Origin: Clostridia bacterium
Lineage (GTDB): Bacteria > Bacillota > Clostridia > Oscillospirales > CAG-272
Reading direction: 5' to 3'
Length of the DNA stretch: 7,684 nucleotides
Assembly: GCA_017648425.1 (NCBI GenBank)
Contig: JAGCJD010000279.1
Span: 1-7,684, forward strand
Under the pieces are notes generated by a model, which was not told where the DNA came from, ran no database searches, and saw only the letters and a list, made by a program, of their open reading frames with translations. This document shows, piece after piece, positions 6,395 to 7,684 of the stretch. The position numbers and the translations under genes were made by a program. Each line of letters opens with the position of its first letter. Positions within the stretch are counted from its first letter, which is position 1.

Positions 6395-6423
6395 TTGAAT
6401 TTTTATAATAAAAATGTTATAAT
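6395..6423 (+). promoter_or_regulatory. Extended -10 promoter of the cysteine-synthase-like gene
   Basis: TTGAAT (6395-6400) and TATAAT (6418-6423) are 17 bp apart, and TGT directly before the -10 makes an extended -10 box. Initiation near 6430 leaves about 30 nt of leader, too short for a T-box or SAM riboswitch. Confidence 0.85.
6399..6415. promoter_or_regulatory. Perfect AT-rich palindrome in the promoter spacer, possible operator
   Basis: ATTTTTAT-A-ATAAAAAT has 8-bp perfect arms around one central base. It fills most of the spacer between -35 and -10, where a bound repressor would exclude polymerase. AT-rich DNA makes chance palindromes more frequent, so this is tentative. Confidence 0.35.
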
Positions 6424-6459
6424 ATATGGTAATGGATTAAGTAATTTTGAGGTACATAT

Positions 6460-7389
6460 ATGATTTGTAATTCTATTCTTGATGCTATGGGTAACACACC
6501 TATAATTCGCTTGTCCCGAATGTGTGATGATGACAGCGCAGATGTGCTTGTTAAATTTGAAGGACTTAATGTAGGAGGCTCGATAAAAACAAGAACCGCT
6601 TACAATATGATCCTTGACGCAGAAAGTAAGGGATTGCTGAATAAGGACACCATTATTGTTGAGCCAACCAGTGGAAATCAAGGAATAGGCTTGGCGCTTG
6701 TCGGTGCGGTCAGAGGCTACAAAACTATAATTATAATGCCTGATTCCGTGAGCGAGGAGAGAAGAAAGCTTGTAAAGCATTACGGAGCTGAGGTTATACT
6801 CGTACACGATTCAGGTAACATTGGCGCTTGCATTGAGGAATGTATGCAGACGGCACTTAAAATGCAGAGAGAGAACAAGAATGTGTTTGTTCCTCAGCAG
6901 TTTGAAAATCCCGCAAATCCCGCAATACAAAGACAGCAAACAGCCAGAGAAATATTAGAACAGGTTGGAGGACCAATACACGGTTTTTGCTCGGGAATAG
7001 GAACGGGGGGAACTATTACGGGCATTGGAGAGGTATTGAAGTCAGCTAATCCCGACATGGAAATCTGGGCGGTTGAGCCCGAGCATGCGGCTATTCTTTC
7101 TGGTGGCTCTATTGGAACTCACATACAAATGGGTATTGGAGATGGATTGATACCCCCTATTTTGAATGTAAATATCTATGATGATATTTGTATTGTAAAG
7201 GATGAGGAAGCAATAAGAACCTCTAAGGAGCTTGCCTCAAAGGAGGGAATAATGTGTGGAATTTCCAGTGGCACTAATGTAGCCGCGGCAATTCGTCTTG
7301 CTAAAAAACTTGGAAAGGGAAAGACTGTCGTTACAGTTCTGCCTGACACAGCCGAAAGATATTTTTCTACTCCATTATTTGAAGAATAA
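6460..7389 (+). CDS. Cysteine synthase-like PLP enzyme (fold type II beta-replacement family)
   Basis: Predicted cytoplasmic PLP enzyme of 309 residues, the length of CysK/CysM, expected to form cysteine from an activated serine and sulfide. MGNTPIIRL (10-18) is the standard opening. Lys43 in GGSIKTR is the predicted Schiff-base lysine, SGIGTGGTITG (178-188) holds the PLP-phosphate loop, QQFENPANP (146-154) is the substrate-closing segment, and GISSGTN near the end binds the pyridine nitrogen. Two places differ from canonical CysK: KTR replaces KDR, and the substrate-carboxylate loop reads TSGNQG with Gln74 where CysK has Thr. I know similar sequences as a Firmicutes paralog group annotated as cysteine synthase, so substrate choice is uncertain. 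There is no cysE beside it. GAGGT lies 6 nt before ATG. The gene is monocistronic, between its own promoter and terminator. Confidence 0.88.
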   Translation: MICNSILDAMGNTPIIRLSRMCDDDSADVLVKFEGLNVGGSIKTRTAYNMILDAESKGLLNKDTIIVEPTSGNQGIGLALVGAVRGYKTIIIMPDSVSEERRKLVKHYGAEVILVHDSGNIGACIEECMQTALKMQRENKNVFVPQQFENPANPAIQRQQTAREILEQVGGPIHGFCSGIGTGGTITGIGEVLKSANPDMEIWAVEPEHAAILSGGSIGTHIQMGIGDGLIPPILNVNIYDDICIVKDEEAIRTSKELASKEGIMCGISSGTNVAAAIRLAKKLGKGKTVVTVLPDTAERYFSTPLFEE

Positions 7390-7391
7390 TT

Positions 7392-7426
7392 AAAATCAGG
7401 TAACGAAAATCGTTACCTGATTTTTT
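7392..7426. terminator. Bidirectional intrinsic terminator between the cysteine-synthase-like gene and ptsI
   Basis: A perfect 14-bp stem (7392-7405 with 7411-7424) carries a 5-nt AAAAT loop and ends in TTTTTT (7421-7426) on the plus strand. On the minus strand the same stem ends in TTTTAATTA. It sits 2 nt after the TAA of the plus-strand gene, and its T run overlaps the ptsI stop codon, so it serves both convergent genes. Confidence 0.93.
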
Positions 7427-7684
7427 AACTCAAAGATATATTTCTTATTGTATCTCTTAGTCTTAAAACAAATGATGGAGAAACAGAAAGCTCATCAATT
7501 CCCATTTTCAGAAAATCTTTTGTCAGTGTCATATCTGCCGCAAGCTCTCCGCAAATTCCAACCCAAACATTATGCTTGTGCGCATTTTCTACTGTCATTT
7601 TTATAAGCTTTAATATTGCTTTGTGATGAGTGTCACAATATTTTTCAACAAGAGGATTTTGACGGTCACACGCTAGTGTATATT
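7425..7684 (-). CDS. ptsI: Phosphoenolpyruvate-protein phosphotransferase (PTS enzyme I), C-terminal part
   Basis: The 85 C-terminal residues of a larger gene whose start lies beyond the right edge; full-length enzyme I has about 540-575 residues. Enzyme I takes phosphate from phosphoenolpyruvate and passes it to HPr, starting the sugar phosphotransferase cascade in the cytoplasm. The visible part begins YTLACDRQNP, matching the conserved 'YTLAVDRxN' of the PEP-binding barrel. It continues with VWVGICGELAAD (the catalytic Cys at 7551-7553, equivalent to E. coli Cys502) and GIDELSVSPSFV near the C-terminus. These features separate it from PEP synthase and pyruvate phosphate dikinase. A multidomain fusion upstream cannot be excluded because only this part is seen. 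It converges on the cysteine-synthase-like gene and shares its terminator. Confidence 0.93.
   Translation of the reverse strand, partial: YTLACDRQNPLVEKYCDTHHKAILKLIKMTVENAHKHNVWVGICGELAADMTLTKDFLKMGIDELSVSPSFVLRLRDTIRNISLS

Noticed and set aside
6403..6807. Minus-strand open frame of 134 codons over the cysteine-synthase-like gene
   Set aside because: Antisense to the PLP lysine and TSGN regions, and it would end within the promoter spacer of the real gene. No identifiable domain.

Overview
This 7.7 kb window is ordinary low-GC Firmicutes chromosome, most likely from an anaerobic Clostridia member (Lachnospiraceae/Oscillospiraceae type). The evidence for that is AT-rich DNA, AGGAGG-type ribosome binding sites 4-10 nt before ATG starts, near-consensus sigma-A promoters, compact intrinsic terminators, and protein families typical of gut clostridia. 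I see no rRNA, tRNA, CRISPR, insertion sequence, phage gene or known riboswitch. No stretch over 300 bases lacks a gene.

Left part (53-3217, minus strand): one apparent operon, transcribed right to left. Its order is a Crp/Fnr-family regulator (start corrected to 3146), a lipoprotein substrate-binding protein of the NMT1/THI5/SsuA type, a permease, and a short ATPase. Together the last three make a nitrate/sulfonate/taurine-class ABC importer of unknown substrate. The regulator has a textbook promoter (TTGACA, 17 bp, TACAAT), followed by a perfect 16-bp palindrome lying on the expected transcription start, so autoregulation is likely. A hairpin overlapping the regulator's stop codon could attenuate read-through into the transporter genes.

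Middle part (3270-6367, plus strand): a divergent operon of three sugar genes, a sugar-phosphate nucleotidyltransferase, UDP-glucose 4-epimerase (galE) and aldose 1-epimerase (galM), ended by a strong terminator. The set resembles a Leloir-type galactose pathway, but galK and galT are not beside it. The nucleotidyltransferase may supply the UDP-sugar that GalE interconverts. GalE carries Cys at the gatekeeper position, as in human GALE, which predicts that it also accepts N-acetylated UDP-sugars.

Right part (6395-7684): a single-gene unit for a cysteine-synthase-like PLP enzyme with its own extended -10 promoter, whose spacer contains a perfect AT-rich palindrome. It converges on the 3' end of ptsI (PTS enzyme I, minus strand, cut by the window edge), and the two share a bidirectional terminator.

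No clearly novel system is visible. The points most worth following are the autoregulated importer of unknown ligand, the nucleotidyltransferase-galE-galM set with its predicted relaxed epimerase, and the variant substrate loop of the cysteine-synthase-like enzyme.
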